Of a stretch of DNA of 64,000 nt, positions 18,924 through 28,420 are shown piece by piece; positions within the stretch are counted from its first letter, which is position 1, and each line of letters opens with the position of its first letter. The translations under genes were made by a program, and so were the position numbers. The notes below the pieces were generated by a model that was given only the letters and a program-made list of their open reading frames with translations, did not search any database and was not told where the DNA came from. This DNA comes from Blastocatellia bacterium (lineage in GTDB: Bacteria > Acidobacteriota > Blastocatellia > Pyrinomonadales > Pyrinomonadaceae): positions 124,001 through 188,000 of the forward strand of contig PMSM01000007.1 of NCBI GenBank assembly GCA_003168335.1. The letters run 5' to 3'.

Positions 18924-19442
18924 TTATTTCACTCGCACTTTGTACGAAGCAGAGAGTTTGCCGCCCTGGGCGAGCGGATCGGCCCACTCATAGCGAATCT
19001 CTGTGTACATTGCGACGGGCGCGGGCACGCGCTTCGTGGAGCCATCGGCCTGCTTCACTTCGATCATGGGCTGGGCCGACCAGGACTTGCCGCCGTCAAT
19101 GCTGTAGCCGGCCTTGGCGCCATCAGCTTTCGCGCTGTCGGCGACAAAGGTCGTACCTGGCGGAATGTGGCCGACGGTTTTGTATTCAAGCGCCGCCGCG
19201 TTGCCGCTGTTCTCAGACGTAATGGTCCAATCCAGGATCTCGCCTGGATTTACCACAGTCGTTTTGTCCAGCGCCACGAGTGCACTGTCGCGCTCGACCG
19301 CTGCGGAAAGCTGCATCTTCACTTCTGGTCTGGCTGCATTGGTCAGCATGAAGTGTCGCTGCGCAAAACCGGCAGCGCCGGCCACCAGCAAGGTCAGCAC
19401 GGCCATTAGCACGGCGCTAAATCTTTTCTTGGACTTCATCAT
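18924..19442 (-). CDS. Small exported DUF11-like protein, first gene of surface operon
   Basis: The frame is open from 19586, but the start is best placed at the tandem ATGs 19442/19439, preceded by AAGGAG about 11 bases upstream. This gives 172 aa and puts the signal peptide (SAVLMAVLTLLVAGAAGFAQ) at the N-terminus. The mature part holds one DUF11-like domain (VVNPGEILDWTITSENSGNAA, IPPGTTFVADSAKA). It leads the four-gene minus-strand surface-protein operon and shares the fold type of its neighbours, so it may be a subunit or carrier of the same structure. The region upstream carries a possible sigma-54 promoter and twin palindromes. Confidence 0.72.
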   Translation of the reverse strand: MMKSKKRFSAVLMAVLTLLVAGAAGFAQRHFMLTNAARPEVKMQLSAAVERDSALVALDKTTVVNPGEILDWTITSENSGNAAALEYKTVGHIPPGTTFVADSAKADGAKAGYSIDGGKSWSAQPMIEVKQADGSTKRVPAPVAMYTEIRYEWADPLAQGGKLSASYKVRVK

Positions 19443-19509
19443 TTTGTTTTCGTCTCCTTGGACGGCTTTAGAGGTTTGAGGATCGCGGGTTTCGAGTTTC
19501 TGCGAACGG

Positions 19510-19525
19510 CGCAATACTTCTTCCC
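19510..19525 (-). promoter_or_regulatory. Possible sigma-54 (-24/-12) promoter of the DUF11 operon
   Basis: On the minus strand this reads GGGAAG-N5-TTGCG. The invariant GG and GC have the required 10 bases between them and TTGC matches, but the -24 box is imperfect. It lies about 70 bases before the first operon start, downstream of a sigma-54 activator gene. It is a weak match offered mainly because of its position. Confidence 0.3.
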
Positions 19526-19709
19526 ACCCTGGTTCGTTCGATTGGCTGAGTCGTGGGACACAACCAGCCGAGCCTTCACTTAACAATCACCGTGCCGCGT
19601 CGATTTACCCCTGACGCGTTTGAGTCAAAGCGAAGGCATGGAGAGACTTGTCTGGTTAGTGAAGAAATGCGGCAAGGACTTTTTGGCACTGTGAGGAGCT
19701 GCAAAGGCG

Positions 19710-19743
19710 CTGACGTTTTGTCAGTTGACTGACACTCTGTCAG
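19710..19743. promoter_or_regulatory. Twin CTGAC-N5-GTCAG palindromes (putative activator binding sites)
   Basis: Two identical-arm palindromes, 19710-19724 and 19729-19743, are separated by TTGA, so their centres are 19 bases apart. The second overlaps the stop codon of the sigma-54 activator gene. They lie about 190 bases upstream of the candidate -24/-12 element and about 270 bases before the operon start, a typical position for enhancer sites of an NtrC-type protein. The link to this activator is inference. Confidence 0.45.
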
Positions 19744-21158
19744 GGGTCGGTGGCCAAGCCGGCGGATTGAGTCTGGGTTTCGTATTCGCGCAGTTTGCGA
19801 TAAAGCGTTCGCGAAGAGATGCCCAGAATTGCGGCGGTGCGTTCGCGATTTCCGGCACTCTCGTTGAGCACTCGCAGAATGTGTTCCCGTTCGAGTTCTT
19901 CCAGCGTCACCGGCGCAGATTGAGGCGCAGTCGCCGCCGCGTGGGCAGTCCGACTGACGGCCACGCCAGCATTTCCGGAACTCATGGAAGGGATCTGATT
20001 CGCTTCGATCATGTCGCTCAGAGAGATTGCGGCCGCACGCTCCAGGCAGTTGCGCAGCTCGCGTACGTTGCCCGGCCAGCCATAGGCTTGCAGGCGTTCA
20101 CGGGCGGCGCCTGACAGGTCAAGTCCGGGCCGATTGAAACGCTGTCGATAGACGCCGAGGAAATAGGCGATGAGTTGTGAAATGTCTTCGGGACGTTCCC
20201 GCAAGGGCGGCACGTGCAAAGATACGACGTTGAGCCGGTAGAAAAGATCTGCCCGAAAACGGTGGCGCTCAACCTCTTCAGGCAGATTCCGATTAGTCGC
20301 CGCAATCACGCGGACGTCGGCGTTTTGATCGCGAGTGGAACCGACGCGACGAAAGCGGCCCTGTTCGAGAAAATGCAGAAGCTTTACCTGCATCACCAGC
20401 GGCATGTCGCCAATTTCGTCGAGGAAAAATGTCGAACCATCGGCAGCCTCGAGCAGACCCCGGCGCAGGGAACTGGCGCCGGTGAACGCGCCGCGCTCGT
20501 GACCAAAAAACTCGGACTCAAAAAGCGTCTCAGGAAGCGCGCCGCAATTGACAGTGATCATCGGCATGCTTTGTCGCGTGCTCTTCGAATGAATGAATCG
20601 CGCCAGGACGTCTTTACCGGTGCCTGATTCGCCGGTAAGCAGAATTGTCGAATCCGTGCGGGCCGCCGTTTCGGCCTGAGTTACCAACGCGGCCATTACT
20701 GAATTCTCGTGAACGATCGGCAGCACTTCGTCACCGCTGTTCGGCGGTCGCGCTACTGCGCGCAGCGACGCGTTCTGCTTGACCAGCCGCCGCTTTTCAT
20801 CAGCCTTACGGATGACGGCTTCCATTTCGTCGAGTGTCGCCGGCTTTGTCAGGTAATCGTAGGCACCATGGCGCATCGCTTCGACGCCGGTGGACAGTGA
20901 AGTATCGGCGGTCAGCATAATAACTTCGGGAGGGTCTTCGAACTTTCGAATTTCGCGGAGAGCGTCGAGGCCGGAGAGATCGGCCATCATGATATCCAGC
21001 AGAACTACGTCAAAGTCTGCCTCGCGCAAAACCTCCAGGGCTTCTTTTCCGCTGGCCGCGGGGACGGCGTCAAATTCAGCTCGCGCCAACTGATCGGCAA
21101 TCAGCTTGCGCAGGAGGGTGTCGTCGTCGACGACCAGAACGCGAATTTTTCTACTCAT
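19740..21158 (-). CDS. Sigma-54-dependent NtrC-family response regulator
   Basis: A 472-aa protein with the full NtrC layout. Receiver domain, residues 4-118, with acidic D11-D13, phospho-acceptor D55 (VVLLDIMMAD) and K105 (YLTKPA). AAA+ domain, about 150-380, with Walker A GESGTGKD (176-183), the sigma-54 contact loop GAFTGA (223-228) and Walker B STFFLDEIGD. Fis-type helix-turn-helix, about 425-465 (NRERTAAILGISSRTLYRKL). It lies about 100 bases downstream of the GAF/PAS histidine kinase, its likely partner. Downstream lies the DUF11 surface operon, which it probably activates. The architecture is complete, with no missing key residue. Confidence 0.95.
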   Translation of the reverse strand: MSRKIRVLVVDDDTLLRKLIADQLARAEFDAVPAASGKEALEVLREADFDVVLLDIMMADLSGLDALREIRKFEDPPEVIMLTADTSLSTGVEAMRHGAYDYLTKPATLDEMEAVIRKADEKRRLVKQNASLRAVARPPNSGDEVLPIVHENSVMAALVTQAETAARTDSTILLTGESGTGKDVLARFIHSKSTRQSMPMITVNCGALPETLFESEFFGHERGAFTGASSLRRGLLEAADGSTFFLDEIGDMPLVMQVKLLHFLEQGRFRRVGSTRDQNADVRVIAATNRNLPEEVERHRFRADLFYRLNVVSLHVPPLRERPEDISQLIAYFLGVYRQRFNRPGLDLSGAARERLQAYGWPGNVRELRNCLERAAAISLSDMIEANQIPSMSSGNAGVAVSRTAHAAATAPQSAPVTLEELEREHILRVLNESAGNRERTAAILGISSRTLYRKLREYETQTQSAGLATDP

Positions 21159-21195
21159 GTTTTCTGTGGCACAGACCTCTACTCGATATCGATTT

Positions 21196-21247
21196 GTTTA
21201 GAGTCGGGCTACTGCCCGACCAAGCGGGCGGTAGCCCGCTGCTAAAC
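21196..21247. repeat. Palindromic repeat, GTTTAGAG...CTAAAC family (copy 1)
   Basis: A 52-base element with ends GTTTAGAGTCGGGCTAC and its near-complement GTAGCCCGCTGCTAAAC. It sits between the kinase and regulator genes. A longer second copy is at 29166-29237. Confidence 0.75.
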
Positions 21248-21260
21248 GCTCCGGCTGTTT

Positions 21261-23231
21261 CTACTCCTCCGGACGATGGCGCGGTAGCCAAAGTCGAAAG
21301 CGACTGCCCGCGCCTTCCTTCGATTCCACGGTCAGCGCGCCACCCAGAGATTCAGCCAGCGACAAGCTTATGGCCAGACCGAGACCGTAGCCTTTACCTG
21401 GCCCCTTTGTGCTGAAAAAAGGATCAAAGATTCTCGCCATCAATTCAGGCGAGATACCGCTTCCTGTGTCGGCCACCTCAATCGCAATTCGATCTCCATC
21501 ACGGATTGTGTAAAGGCTCACCTTGCCGTGGCCATCACCTAATGTGTCAATCGCGTTACTAAATAAATTATCCAGTACTTGCCGTACCATGGCCGCATCG
21601 GTCGCGACTTCTCCGATGTTCTCATCGAGGTTGATCTCGAATTCCGCGGCTGAGCCTTGTCGCTGTACGGCCACCTTGGCGCATTGCGCAACCAGTGAGT
21701 TCACATCGCACATTACCCTTCTGGCTTTTCGCTGCCGGGTCAGATCCAGGAGGCCGCGAGTGATCTCTTTGCAGCGCAGAGACTGGCGCACGATTTCTTC
21801 CAGGTAGTAAGTCCACTGATGAGTCTCAGCCAACTCCCTGGTTTCCCTGGTCTGGCGCATGTCGCGTATGGTTGCCTCAGCGCAGGTAGTGATCGCCGCC
21901 AGCGGATTATTAATCTCGTGGGCCACGCCCGCGGCCAACTGGCCGACGCTGGCCAGTCTACGCGTCCGCGCCAACTGCTCCTGCATTTCCGACATGCGGG
22001 TCACGTCGTTCCAGGTAACGACGCTTACCGATTCGCCATCCGGTTTCTCGATCGGAAAGGCTGATACCAGAAAGCGCCGCTCGCCTTCCGTTTGGACTTC
22101 AAAAGCAGACGATGGGCCGCGGCTCTCAGCGAGGTAATAGTCAGCCGCGCGTTTGCCGAATAAGAGAGTGAACGCCTCTTTGAACGAGAGCCCAATCACT
22201 TCCGCCGGCTGCAGGTTCATCATCTCCGCTGCCAGGGCGTTGCAGCGAACGATGTGCGTCTCAGAATCATGCACGATTATGCCTTCGCCAATCGCATCAA
22301 AAGTTTGCTCCCAGATCTTCTCACCACTGCGGGCACGTTCCTCGCTTTCGCGCAACGCGTCTTCGGCTTGTTTCCGCTCGGTAATGTCGATTATGTCTGC
22401 CAGGACGAACGTGCCTTCGTCGGTTTGAATCGGATTGAGGCCAATCTCGATCGGCACTTCGCTGCCGTCCTTCCGCCGTCCAAACAAGTCACGTCCGGCG
22501 CCCATCGCCCGCACAGATGGATCCCGAAGAAAACTCGCCCAATGATCAGGGTGAGCAGCGACATAACGTTCAGACACGAGCTTTTCGACAGGCTGCCCAA
22601 GCAATTCGGTCCGCGTGTAGCCGAACAGTCTTTCGGTCTGCGCATTGACGAGGGCTATGCAGCCCTGGTCGTTGACCATCACCATGGCGCTGGGGGCGGC
22701 CTCGACAACCGTGCGAAATCGTTCCTCGGCGGCGGTCGCCGTTTCCAACAGCCGAGCATTATCAAGCGCCAATGCCGCCATCTCCGCCAGGTCTTGCAGC
22801 AATCGTTTTTCTTCGTCACTGAAATGATGCGGCGAACGATAGCCGGCGGTCAGAGCCCCCGAGCGGTTGCCCTGGATTCGGAGCGGGGCCACCGCCAAAT
22901 CGCAAACACCTTCGGCCACGTGCACCGGAAAGCTTTCCGCCGGAAATTCCGGCCTCGTTCCGATGCCCTGAAGAATTCCTATCGTGTTCTCTGCAAGCGC
23001 GCGCCGAGCGATTGTGCTTCCCAGCGGACGAAAGACGGGTTGCCGATAATCGATAGGGACGGTAAAGCCGCTGGCGGCTTTCCACGTAACGGTTTCGTCG
23101 ATGATTGAGAAACCAAGGATGCTCACCACATCCGCATGCATCATGCGTCGGACTAATTCGACGAGGGTGCGCAGCGTGCTGGCGCTTTCAGTTTGGGTCG
23201 GAGCGTCTATTACTTCAGCAGGTGCGGCCAT
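21261..23231 (-). CDS. GAF/PAS sensor histidine kinase
   Basis: The ATG at 23231 is preferred over the TTG one codon upstream, giving 656 aa. The order is: N-terminal GAF domain (about 20-165, ending [19 protein letters not shown]), PAS domain 1 (about 170-290; [20 protein letters not shown]), PAS domain 2 (about 305-410; [20 protein letters not shown]), HisKA with the phospho-acceptor His in [13 protein letters not shown] (about 440), then HATPase_c with N-box [13 protein letters not shown]1 box VADTGSGIS and G2 box [11 protein letters not shown]. There is no transmembrane segment, so it senses cytoplasmic signals. It is encoded directly upstream of the sigma-54 response regulator, its evident partner. 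Confidence 0.94.
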   Translation of the reverse strand: MAAPAEVIDAPTQTESASTLRTLVELVRRMMHADVVSILGFSIIDETVTWKAASGFTVPIDYRQPVFRPLGSTIARRALAENTIGILQGIGTRPEFPAESFPVHVAEGVCDLAVAPLRIQGNRSGALTAGYRSPHHFSDEEKRLLQDLAEMAALALDNARLLETATAAEERFRTVVEAAPSAMVMVNDQGCIALVNAQTERLFGYTRTELLGQPVEKLVSERYVAAHPDHWASFLRDPSVRAMGAGRDLFGRRKDGSEVPIEIGLNPIQTDEGTFVLADIIDITERKQAEDALRESEERARSGEKIWEQTFDAIGEGIIVHDSETHIVRCNALAAEMMNLQPAEVIGLSFKEAFTLLFGKRAADYYLAESRGPSSAFEVQTEGERRFLVSAFPIEKPDGESVSVVTWNDVTRMSEMQEQLARTRRLASVGQLAAGVAHEINNPLAAITTCAEATIRDMRQTRETRELAETHQWTYYLEEIVRQSLRCKEITRGLLDLTRQRKARRVMCDVNSLVAQCAKVAVQRQGSAAEFEINLDENIGEVATDAAMVRQVLDNLFSNAIDTLGDGHGKVSLYTIRDGDRIAIEVADTGSGISPELMARIFDPFFSTKGPGKGYGLGLAISLSLAESLGGALTVESKEGAGSRFRLWLPRHRPEE

Positions 23232-23454
23232 CAAGCTTGGGAATTCGGAGGTTACATCGCGCTAAAACCGCAGAGTTGTCGGATGCCCAGCAATTTTCAC
23301 GCGCAAATGCGCCGGGGTCAAGTGCTGGTGGGCTGGTTCATCAGATAAAACGATCCACGAAACAACACGAATCCGGTTTGTGAGGGTGTCTTTATTTCTC
23401 ACGCGTTCCTTAAGATCACTCACTGCGCCGTCGCCGGTGGAGTTGAGCAATGAG

Positions 23455-23546
23455 GTCAGTACCGGGAGCGGTAGCGACCGGGTTTCAATCCACGCGACGG
23501 TCGAGTTTCCCAGGACAACCCGGTCGCTACAGCTCCCGGTACTGAC
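23455..23546. repeat. Palindromic MITE-like repeat, GTCAGTACCGGGAGCGG family (copy 1)
   Basis: Arms of about 29 bases, 23455-23484 and 23517-23546, are near-perfect inverted complements (GTCAGTACCGGGAGCGGTAG ... CGGTACTGAC). Other copies are at 35344-35478 and 36623-36728, with a half copy at 48251-48282. It lies just upstream of the methyltransferase start at 23580. Confidence 0.85.
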
Positions 23547-23579
23547 TCCATCATCTCATGTGTTAACTTCGATCCAGTA

Positions 23580-24743
23580 ATGGCTCAAATAAAGATCTCA
23601 ACCCGCGGGGCGAAGCGCATTCGCCAGGGTCACCTGTGGGTGTATCGCAGCGACGTACGTGACGTAAGCGATGCGGACGGCGGGGCGCTGGTGCGCGTGG
23701 CGGATGAAGCAGGTAACTTTGTCGGCCACGCGTTCTACAGCGACCGGTCTGAGATCACTTTGCGGTTTCTGACTACGCATGAAGCAGAGATCGATCGCGA
23801 ATGGTGGCGCGCGCGTCTGCGCCAGTGTGCTGAAAGACGCGCGATAATATCCCGCGAAACGAATGCCTGTCGGCTGGTCTATTCCGAAGGCGATCTGTTG
23901 CCATCGATGATTGTTGATTTGTATGACAACGTATTGGTTCTACAGACGCTTTCACAGGGAACCGAACGGTTGAAGAGCCTGTTCGTCGAAATCCTAATTG
24001 AGCAATTCAATCCGCGCGCAGTTATTGAGCGCAACGATGCACGCGTGCGCGAGCTCGAAGGACTCGAGTTAAGATCCGACGTACTTTATGGTGATAGGCC
24101 GGACGAAATTGAGATCAATCAACATGGCGTTCGTTTTGTAGTGTCACCGCTCGGCGGGCAAAAGACCGGCGCGTTTCTGGATCAGCGGGAGAACTATCTG
24201 GCCGCGCGCAGCGTTGCGCACGGGCGGGCGCTGGATTGCTTTACCTGCAATGGCGGTTTTGCGCTGCACATCGCGCCGGCGTGCGAAAGCGTCCTGGCCG
24301 TCGACATCTCAGGCGACGCAATCGCCGCTGCGCAGCGCAATGCTGAGCTGAACGGCGCAGGTAATGTTGAATTTCGCACCGCGAACGTATTCGATGCTTT
24401 GCGGGAAATGGAGTCCGGCGGCGAACGCTTCGATACGATCATTCTGGATCCTCCCGCGTTCGCCAAGAACCGGGCCACGGTGAGATCAGCAGCGCGGGGA
24501 TACAAAGAAATCAACCTGCGGGCGCTGAAGCTACTGAACCCGGGCGGCGTGCTGGTCACCTGCTCCTGTTCTTATCACATGAGTGAAGACCTTTTCCTTG
24601 AAATCATCGCCGACGCTGCCCTGGACGCTCGTCGGCGCGTGCAGATTATCGAGAAGCGCGGACAGTCGAGCGATCATCCAGTATTGCTCGGGGTGCCGGA
24701 GACTCATTATTTGAAGTGCGTGATCGCGCGGGTGATTGAGTAG
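23580..24743 (+). CDS. rlmI: Class I rRNA methyltransferase, RlmI/RlmK-like, with PUA domain
   Basis: A 387-aa protein. The N-terminal PUA domain (about 1-75) begins IKISTRGAKRIRQGHLWVYRSDV, the standard opening of the family. A central RlmI-type beta domain follows, then a Rossmann methyltransferase domain with SAM motif ALDCFTCNGGFALHIA (about residue 218) and acidic loop VDISGDAIAAAQRNAELNG. The catalytic region is ILDPPAFAKN, and CSCSYHMS near residue 325 is typical of the family. It methylates a cytosine C5 in 23S rRNA in the RlmI group; the exact base is inferred from the family. It stands alone between two repeats and a terminator. The length is normal. Confidence 0.9.
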   Translation: MAQIKISTRGAKRIRQGHLWVYRSDVRDVSDADGGALVRVADEAGNFVGHAFYSDRSEITLRFLTTHEAEIDREWWRARLRQCAERRAIISRETNACRLVYSEGDLLPSMIVDLYDNVLVLQTLSQGTERLKSLFVEILIEQFNPRAVIERNDARVRELEGLELRSDVLYGDRPDEIEINQHGVRFVVSPLGGQKTGAFLDQRENYLAARSVAHGRALDCFTCNGGFALHIAPACESVLAVDISGDAIAAAQRNAELNGAGNVEFRTANVFDALREMESGGERFDTIILDPPAFAKNRATVRSAARGYKEINLRALKLLNPGGVLVTCSCSYHMSEDLFLEIIADAALDARRRVQIIEKRGQSSDHPVLLGVPETHYLKCVIARVIE

Positions 24744-24774
24744 CTCAAGAGTAGATAGGATCGATCAAGAGAAA

Positions 24775-24802
24775 GGCCCGCCGACCAGGTAGTCAGCGGG
24801 CC
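24775..24802 (-). terminator. Intrinsic terminator after the BNR protein gene
   Basis: The stem GGCCCGC-x-GAC pairs with GTC-x-GCGGGCC (24775-24785 with 24792-24802, one mismatch) around a 6-base loop. On the minus strand it is followed by a T-rich tract (CTTTCTCTT), so it terminates the gene ending at 24823. It may also stop converging transcripts from rlmI. Confidence 0.8.
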
Positions 24803-24822
24803 CTCCGGTTGTTGGCAAAGCT

Positions 24823-27800
24823 CTACGGCTGCATTCCAGGATCGACCTCAATTACGACCTTCGTCGTATAGTCCTTGCCGTTGACTGACAATTTCAGATT
24901 GTAGGTTCCCGGCTCGATGACGGGGCCGGCGTTGAAGCCGCCGCCGAAGCCGCCCCCACCGCCGCCGCCACCACCGCCGCCGAATCCTGGCGGAAGGTTG
25001 GGAGGCCGGGGCGGAATATCTCCGCGCAGGTTCCACTGCATGCGATTGATGCCGATTTCTTTTGTGCCCACGATGTTACGGATTACTTTGCCCGTGTAGT
25101 CAGAGATCGTGATCTTGACCTCAGTTGAAGGCACCGACTTCAGGTAGTAGCTGATCGCTGTTCCCGGTTGCGGGTTATTGGCGCGAAACAGTTTGGCGCC
25201 TCCGGTATATCGGCTCAGGCGAATGTCCTGAAGCCACTGCGTTCCCGGTCGCACGTCGAACAGAAATGCATCCTTGTCCAGGACTTTACCCGAGGTCAGT
25301 TGTTGCAGCGAAGAGATGTCATCCAGGATGTAGATGCCGCGGCCATGCGTGCCGATGATCAGGTCGTTGTCGCGAGGATGAACCAGAATGTCATCTACAC
25401 GGACGGTAGGCAGCCCCGTCATGAACTGCTTCCACTCCTTGCCGCCATCGATGGAAATGTAGAGCCCAAACTCGGTACCTGCGTACAGAAGGTCCTTGTT
25501 CTTCGGATCTTCGCGCACGACATTGATGGTGCCCCACGCCGGCAGATTGCCAACGATTGAGCTCCACGTCGCGCCATAGTCTCGAGTCACAAACACGTAC
25601 GGCTTCAGATCGTCAAACCGGTGGCCGTCGATCGCGACGTAGCATGTGCCCGCATCAAAGTGCGAAGGCTCGACGCGATTGATGTGATACATCTCGCCAA
25701 TTCCCGGCACATTCCTGGACACGTTCGTCCAGGTGGAACCGCCGTCTTTGCTCACCTGAATATTTCCATCGTCGGTGCCAACCCACAGGATGCCGGGCAT
25801 GAGTGGCGATTCGCCGATAGTCACGATGTAACCAAAACTGGTGTACCCATCGTTCTTTGAAGCCATCGGCTCAGTGCCTTTTACGCCCATGATGGAAAAC
25901 GTATTGCGGTCGACGTGCTTTGTCAGATCGGCGGATGCCGTCCAGGTGTCGCCCCGGTCGACTGACTTGAAGAATCTGTCGCCGCCGACGAAAAGAATTC
26001 GCGAATTGTGCGGTGACATCACGATTGGAGTGTTCCAATAGAAGCGATACTGCTCACCCGGCGACGGAGCGGGAACGATGTTCGAAGTCGCCGCCAGATT
26101 TCCGAAACCGCCAAAACCCTGCTGTGCAACCAGCGCCGCCAGCGCCGCTTGAGGGTCCTGACCCTCGGGCGTCGGTGATGGCGACGCGCCAGGTTGGCCG
26201 CCGCGACGACCGCCGCCACCGCCTCCTCCACCGCCGCCGCCACGGCGGGCGGCTGCGCGCGGACGAATGCTGACGCTGCGCCCGGTGCGCAGGTCAGTGC
26301 GACTCATCGAGCCGTTTTGCGATTCAGAATAGACGATGTTGTAGTCATTCGGATCAGCCTGCGAGTAGAAGCCGTCGCCGCCGCCGGTGCGGTACCAATC
26401 TGCGTTGGTGATGCCCGCTTGACTGCGGGTCTGACTCGGGCCGCCCCACGAACCGTTATCCTGCAAGCCGCCATAGACGTAATAGGGCTTGCGCATGTCG
26501 GCAGCGATCGCATAGAACTGCGCCGCCGGAATAGTGTTAATGAATTCCCACGTGTCACCCTGATCGTAAGTGACGTCGAGTCCGCCGTCGTTGCCGATCA
26601 GAAGGTGCTTGCCGTTCTTTGGATCGATCCAGCACGCGTGATGATCGCTGTGCGCGATCCCGGGTTGCAACGATTTGAAGGTTTTGCCCCCGTCCGTTGA
26701 CCTGCTGAAGTTCAGTCCGCCCACGAAAACGTTTTCAGGATTACTGGGGTCGACGCGAATCTGGCTGTAATACATCGAGCGGTTGTTTTCAGTGCAGTTT
26801 CCCGCGTTGAAGCAGGTGCTGACTACGCGCCAGGTTTTGCCTTTGTCATCCGATCGCCAGACGCCTGACTTTTTCGGATCGGGCGGCGTTGGCGTAGGCG
26901 ATGCGCCCGGGCTCGCAGTCGTCGCGGGGGTTGGCGTCGGTGTCGGCGTTGGCGTCGGGCTGGTTCCCGGAGGCACCTGCTCTTCACCACCGGTTCCGAC
27001 GCTGGCCCCGACTTCCATCTGCGCATAGATGACGTTTGGATTCGATCGCGAAACATCAATTCCGATTCGTCCCAGCAAACCTTCAGGCAATCCGTTTCCC
27101 TGCAGCTTGGTCCAGGTCTTTCCGGCGTCGGTGGTCTTCCAGATTCCCGATCCCGGCCCGCCGCCGTTAAAGCCCCACGAAGTTCTGCGTCGCTGATAGG
27201 ACGCGGCGTAGAGCGTTTTGTTGTCAGACGCGTCCATCACGATGTCGGTAAAGCCCGTGTCTTCGTCGATGAACTTGACGTTGGTCCAGGTCTTGCCCCC
27301 GTCGGTGGTTTTGTAAACGCCGCGTTCTTTGTTTGGTCCAAACAGGTGTCCGAGGACTGCCACGTAAACTATGTTCGGATCCTTCGGATCGATGACGATG
27401 CGGGCGATGGTTTGCGAATTCTCGAGGCCCATCTTCGCGAAAGTCTTGCCGCCATCAGTCGATTTATAGATGCCGTCACCAAAGCTCGAACTTTGACGGT
27501 TATTGGCCTCGCCCGTACCCACCCAGACAACGTCCGGATTCGAGGGTGCAATTGCGATGTCCCCGATTGAAGCGGTCGAATAAGTATCGAAAATTGGCTG
27601 GAAGGTCGTGCCGTTATTGACGGTTTTCCAGACCCCGCCGGTGGCAAAACCCACGTAGTAAATGTAAGGATTGCTGTCCACCGCGACAATATCGTCGATG
27701 CGCCCACCCATGCTCGCCGGGCCTATGCCACGCCATATGAAGCGCTTCAACATCGGGTCGCTCGACCAGTTGATTGGCGTGGGCGTGGGACTCGGAATTG

Positions 27801-27978
27801 GGGTTGCCGTTGCGCTGCGCGAGGGCGCCGGACTTTGAGCGGCTGCCGGCTTAGGAGAAGAAGCCGGGTTTTGCGCGTGGGCGCCCAACGCCCCCAACGC
27901 CATCGCTCCAAACAGGAGGGCGCAGATTGCGAGCATAAGCCCGCCGAAGTCGCGAGCAGAACGACACGTCTCTTTCAT
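24823..27978 (-). CDS. Secreted BNR/sortilin-like beta-propeller protein ('glycosyl hydrolase' of acidobacteria)
   Basis: The start is chosen at the ATG at 27978 (1,051 aa), with AAGGAAG upstream; the longer frame adds 17 residues before the signal peptide (LMLAICALLFGAMALGALGAHAQ). Two Vps10/BNR-type propellers follow: repeated Asp-box-like units such as YKSTDGGKTFAKM, YKTTDGGKTWTNV, WKTTDAGKTWTKL, FKSVDRGDTWTAS and VSKDGGSTWTNV. Pro/Thr-rich (about 355-380) and Gly-rich (about 600-620 and 1005-1025) inserts interrupt them. A C-terminal Ig-like domain (EVKITISDYTGKVIRNIVG) ends the protein. Such proteins are often annotated as glycosyl hydrolases, but no catalytic residues can be asserted. 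Its role is probably extracellular binding or hydrolysis. Confidence 0.82.
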   Translation of the reverse strand: MKETCRSARDFGGLMLAICALLFGAMALGALGAHAQNPASSPKPAAAQSPAPSRSATATPIPSPTPTPINWSSDPMLKRFIWRGIGPASMGGRIDDIVAVDSNPYIYYVGFATGGVWKTVNNGTTFQPIFDTYSTASIGDIAIAPSNPDVVWVGTGEANNRQSSSFGDGIYKSTDGGKTFAKMGLENSQTIARIVIDPKDPNIVYVAVLGHLFGPNKERGVYKTTDGGKTWTNVKFIDEDTGFTDIVMDASDNKTLYAASYQRRRTSWGFNGGGPGSGIWKTTDAGKTWTKLQGNGLPEGLLGRIGIDVSRSNPNVIYAQMEVGASVGTGGEEQVPPGTSPTPTPTPTPTPATTASPGASPTPTPPDPKKSGVWRSDDKGKTWRVVSTCFNAGNCTENNRSMYYSQIRVDPSNPENVFVGGLNFSRSTDGGKTFKSLQPGIAHSDHHACWIDPKNGKHLLIGNDGGLDVTYDQGDTWEFINTIPAAQFYAIAADMRKPYYVYGGLQDNGSWGGPSQTRSQAGITNADWYRTGGGDGFYSQADPNDYNIVYSESQNGSMSRTDLRTGRSVSIRPRAAARRGGGGGGGGGGGRRGGQPGASPSPTPEGQDPQAALAALVAQQGFGGFGNLAATSNIVPAPSPGEQYRFYWNTPIVMSPHNSRILFVGGDRFFKSVDRGDTWTASADLTKHVDRNTFSIMGVKGTEPMASKNDGYTSFGYIVTIGESPLMPGILWVGTDDGNIQVSKDGGSTWTNVSRNVPGIGEMYHINRVEPSHFDAGTCYVAIDGHRFDDLKPYVFVTRDYGATWSSIVGNLPAWGTINVVREDPKNKDLLYAGTEFGLYISIDGGKEWKQFMTGLPTVRVDDILVHPRDNDLIIGTHGRGIYILDDISSLQQLTSGKVLDKDAFLFDVRPGTQWLQDIRLSRYTGGAKLFRANNPQPGTAISYYLKSVPSTEVKITISDYTGKVIRNIVGTKEIGINRMQWNLRGDIPPRPPNLPPGFGGGGGGGGGGGFGGGFNAGPVIEPGTYNLKLSVNGKDYTTKVVIEVDPGMQP

Positions 27979-28253
27979 TTGGGGAAACTTCCTTTCACTC
28001 GAATTGTGGTAAAGAAATGCAGGTAGCACAAACTGCGTCGAAGAAAACGGCTAAGAACTATATGACGCGCATTTTCACAAGCCGGTTACACGCTTACTAT
28101 CAAAACTCGTAGTAGGCCGCAACATTTATCCCATCGGGGCACTTTAGTCAAATGGATTTCGACCGTGAACAGATCACGTTGAGCGGGAATCCGTGTAGCT
28201 CACAACTCTCGTGGACAACGGAATATGATGCTGGTCGGTTTCGCAATGGAGTT

Positions 28254-28380
28254 GATCTCATCGGCACCGGCTTCGGTCAGGTGACAATCGTATCGACTCA
28301 AACTCCGAAACCGCTTGAACGGTTTCCGGTTCACACTCGACGTGATGATCACCCGGGTGAATCAAGGTGCTAATAAGAGA
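28254..28380. repeat. Palindromic repeat, TCTCAT...CTAATRAGA family (decayed copy)
   Basis: The left end GATCTCATCGGCACCGG and right end AAGGTGCTAATAAGAGA match the second copy at 31110-31239. Internal palindromes include GAAACCG-N6-CGGTTTC and TCACCCGGGTGA. Because both belong to the repeat, I do not read them as lexA operators. Together with decayed sequence it fills most of the 447-base gap upstream of lexA; nothing else is seen there before the lexA promoter. Confidence 0.65.
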
Positions 28381-28420
28381 ACGACATGACCCACTGCCCA
28401 CAACCCACAACACAGAATGC

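Noticed and set aside
28306-28327. GAAACCG-N6-CGGTTTC as a lexA operator
   Set aside because: It is an internal part of a dispersed repeat whose second copy lies at 31110-31239, and it is about 150 bases from the lexA start.
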